A DNA stretch of 5,871 nt from Clostridiales bacterium (GTDB lineage Bacteria; Bacillota; Clostridia; Oscillospirales; QAMX01), in assembly GCA_012841675.1 (NCBI GenBank), contig DUUG01000320.1, positions 1 through 5,871 on the forward strand. The letters are read 5' to 3'. How positions within the stretch are numbered: the first letter of the stretch is position 1; each line of letters starts with the position of its first letter. The notes below the pieces were generated by a model, which made no database searches, was not told the DNA's origin, and saw only the letters and a program-made list of their open reading frames with translations. The position numbers were made by a program, and so were the translations under genes. This document shows positions 4,513 through 5,871 of this stretch, in pieces.

Positions 4513-5361
4513 ATGAAAACAAGACTAAACTTAAAAGAATCCGTTTATAATTTTGTGCGCGGCGCTGTCATCGGAACGGCCATGCTGATTCCCGGTCTGT
4601 CCGGCGGCACCACGGCCATTGTGCTGGGTATTTACGATAAAATGATTGCCGCCGTTTCGGACATTTTCAAAAAGTTCAAGGAAAGCATTTTGTATTTAAT
4701 TCCCATCGGTTTGGGCGGGGTACTTGGCATCTGGCTGTTTTCCAAGCCGTTGCTTGCGCTGACGGAGATGGCCTTTGTTCCCATGATGGGGCTGTTTTTC
4801 GGCATTGTATTGGGAAGCTTGCCCTTGCTTCTTTCCAAAGCGGACACGGAAAAGACCGCCAAAAGCCGCTGCTTGATTGCCGTATACATTGTAATTGGCG
4901 CGGCTTTGGTGCTGCTTTTGACGTTGCTTCCGGAAGGGCTGGTTACCGTGACCACCAGATCTTTTTCGGGGTATGTGTTTTTACTGCTGGGGGGGGCCGT
5001 TTTGGCCATTGCCCTTGTTTTGCCGGGTATTAGCTTTTCCCATATGCTGTTGGTGCTTGGCATTTGGCAAACGGCGCTGGAGGCCATCCGTACGCCCGAC
5101 CTTTACTTCCTGTCGGCACTGGTACTGGGTGTTGCCGGCGGAACGCTTCTTTGCACGAAGACGTTAGAGCGCGCCATGCACCGCTTCCCCCGGGGAACGT
5201 ATTCGCTGGTGGTTGGATTTGTCATTGCCTCTTTGGCAGATGTCTATATAAAGGAAATAGCACCCACAGCGCCCCGGCCTTTTGAGCTTGGGATGGGGCT
5301 GCTTTTGCTGCTGGTAGGAGCTGCATTTTCCTACTGGGCCGGGAACCGTGCCGGAAGATAG
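4513..5361 (+). CDS. popT: DUF368 membrane protein, polyprenyl-phosphate transporter PopT family
   Basis: The 282-residue product is a polytopic membrane protein with about eight hydrophobic segments. DUF368 (PopT) proteins are linked, alongside the DedA-type UptA, to returning undecaprenyl phosphate across the membrane for reuse in peptidoglycan and other envelope synthesis. The two hallmark half-repeats are present: PGLSGGTTAIVLGIYDK (27-43), following NFVRGAVIGTAMLI, and LPGISFSHMLLVLGIW (170-185). Both form re-entrant-type motifs in an inverted-repeat fold. The second reads PGISFS where relatives as I recall them often have PGISGS, a local variation. The gene starts after a long structured leader and ends at Arg282. 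No strong terminator follows; an AT-rich inverted repeat at 5394-5424 is the best candidate. The family call is strong; the transport role is taken from studied homologues. Confidence 0.92.
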   Translation: MKTRLNLKESVYNFVRGAVIGTAMLIPGLSGGTTAIVLGIYDKMIAAVSDIFKKFKESILYLIPIGLGGVLGIWLFSKPLLALTEMAFVPMMGLFFGIVLGSLPLLLSKADTEKTAKSRCLIAVYIVIGAALVLLLTLLPEGLVTVTTRSFSGYVFLLLGGAVLAIALVLPGISFSHMLLVLGIWQTALEAIRTPDLYFLSALVLGVAGGTLLCTKTLERAMHRFPRGTYSLVVGFVIASLADVYIKEIAPTAPRPFELGMGLLLLLVGAAFSYWAGNRAGR

Positions 5362-5393
5362 GAAAAGTTTGCCGAAGCAGGGAAAAAGAAAAC

Positions 5394-5424
5394 GTAAAAA
5401 CCACAAAAAATATCTTGTTTTTAC
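5394..5424 (+). repeat. AT-rich inverted repeat between popT and the CNNM gene
   Basis: GTAAAAAC (5394-5401) and GTTTTTAC (5417-5424) are perfect inverted repeats around a 15-base loop. AAC (5391-5393) and GTT (5427-5429) extend the stem past a two-base bulge, and TT follows. A competing hairpin, CTTGT-TTTT-ACAAG (5414-5427), overlaps. It may be a weak popT terminator or a protein-binding site, since it overlaps the proposed -35 box of the next promoter. Confidence 0.45.
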
Positions 5425-5449
5425 AAGTTTTATATGGTAACATTATACT
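5421..5449 (+). promoter_or_regulatory. Possible promoter of the CNNM-family gene
   Basis: A TATACT -10 box (5444-5449, five of six) lies 17 bases after a poor -35 box, TTACAA (5421-5426, three of six). The predicted start near 5456 gives a leader of about 47 bases that contains the small hairpin GGCC-GAAG-GGCC (5466-5477). The weak -35 box suggests low or activated expression, or partial read-through from popT. Confidence 0.5.
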
Positions 5450-5489
5450 TAGTTTAAAGGACAGTGGCCGAAGGGCCTTGTCAATCAAA

Positions 5490-5495
5490 AAGGAG
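5490..5495 (+). promoter_or_regulatory. Shine-Dalgarno site of the CNNM-family gene
   Basis: AAGGAG lies seven bases before the ATG at 5503 and sets the start of the truncated gene at the window end. Confidence 0.85.
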
Positions 5496-5502
5496 ATTGA
5501 AA

Positions 5503-5871
5503 ATGGACGAACCCGATGATCCTGACCCTGCTGCTGCGAGTGCATTTCCGCAGCTCATTTTGATTGCGGTATTGACGCTGGTCAACGCGTTTTTTGCCGC
5601 ATCCGAAATGGCGCTGGTTTCGATCAACAAAAACAAAATCAGAATGATGGCCGATGACGGCAATAAGCGGGCCATCAAGCTGGAGAAACTGCTGGCACAG
5701 CCGGATAAGTTTCTTTCCACCATCCAAGTTCTCATTACCTTCGCCGGATTCTTTTCCAGTGCGTCGGCAGCGACGGCCTTGTCTGAAAGAGTAGGCTCTT
5801 ATTTGGTAAGAATCGGCATCCCCGCATCCTTCAGCCAGACGGCGGCCATTGTGCTTATTACGTTTGTGCTG
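5503..5871 (+). CDS. CNNM/HlyC-CorC family membrane protein, N-terminal part
   Basis: Only the first 123 residues are inside the window; the frame is still open at its end. An acidic, proline-containing N-terminus (MDEPDDPDPAAAS) precedes a first membrane helix (about 16-35) that runs into the CNNM (DUF21) hallmark NAFFAASEMALVSINKNKI. DDGNKRAIKLEKLLAQPDKF then LSTIQVLITFAGFFSSASAA follow, matching the family's conserved GNKRA and LSTIQ blocks. A further membrane segment starts near 112. Full-length relatives have about 420-450 residues, with a CBS-domain pair and a CorC/HlyC C-terminal domain in the cytoplasm, and act in Mg2+ (or other divalent cation) transport or resistance, as for Bacillus and Staphylococcus MpfA-type proteins. 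The old 'hemolysin' label is misleading. Same strand as popT, 141 bases downstream. Membership is secure; ion specificity is not readable here. Confidence 0.93.
   Translation, partial: MDEPDDPDPAAASAFPQLILIAVLTLVNAFFAASEMALVSINKNKIRMMADDGNKRAIKLEKLLAQPDKFLSTIQVLITFAGFFSSASAATALSERVGSYLVRIGIPASFSQTAAIVLITFVL

Overview
The window is a stretch of ordinary bacterial chromosome. Shine-Dalgarno sites of the AGGAGG/AAGGAG type, sigma-A-like promoters, moderate GC content and the gene families present (YtxH-like membrane protein, Thr/Pro-linker lipoprotein, PopT/DUF368, CNNM/HlyC-type protein) point to a low- to mid-GC Gram-positive, probably a clostridium of the Bacillota. That placement is an inference; no rRNA or other marker gene is present. 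No insertion sequence, prophage, CRISPR array, tRNA or rRNA was seen.

Layout. At the left edge a LysR-family regulator (76-978, +) has a near-consensus promoter and a strong terminator, a 30-base perfect palindrome that also works in the opposite direction. Four genes then lie on the minus strand: a small YtxH-like one-pass membrane protein (1077-1244), a lipoprotein of unknown function with a Thr/Pro-rich stalk (1446-2561), a PhoU-like DUF47 protein (2825-3451) and an ABC-type AAA ATPase of the COG3910 type (3486-4250). The last two are 34 bases apart and are probably one transcript, ATPase first, ending at a bidirectional terminator at 2796-2821. To the right, transcribed away from the ATPase, are the polyprenyl-phosphate transporter PopT/DUF368 (4513-5361, +) and the N-terminal third or so of a CNNM/HlyC-CorC family membrane protein (5503 to the window end, +).

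How the genes might fit together. Several products belong to the cell envelope: PopT is linked to recycling of the undecaprenyl-phosphate lipid carrier, the CNNM protein to divalent-cation (Mg2+) transport, DUF47 to phosphate transport through Pit-type carriers, and two further products are a lipoprotein and a small membrane protein. No shared pathway is proven. Apart from the ATPase-DUF47 pair and possibly popT-CNNM, each gene seems to have its own promoter.

The most interesting material is in the untranslated leaders. The popT leader (about 4333-4512) starts at an almost perfect promoter, carries a hairpin plus T-run that looks like an attenuator, and has an upstream segment perfectly complementary to part of that hairpin. 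This is the layout of a riboswitch or other attenuation device, but it matches no class I can recognise. The lipoprotein leader contains a 10-base-pair long-range helix that is preserved only in the sense RNA. The lysR leader can fold its own ribosome-binding site into a hairpin. No gap without a gene exceeds 300 bases; the largest are 2562-2824 and 4251-4512, both described below.
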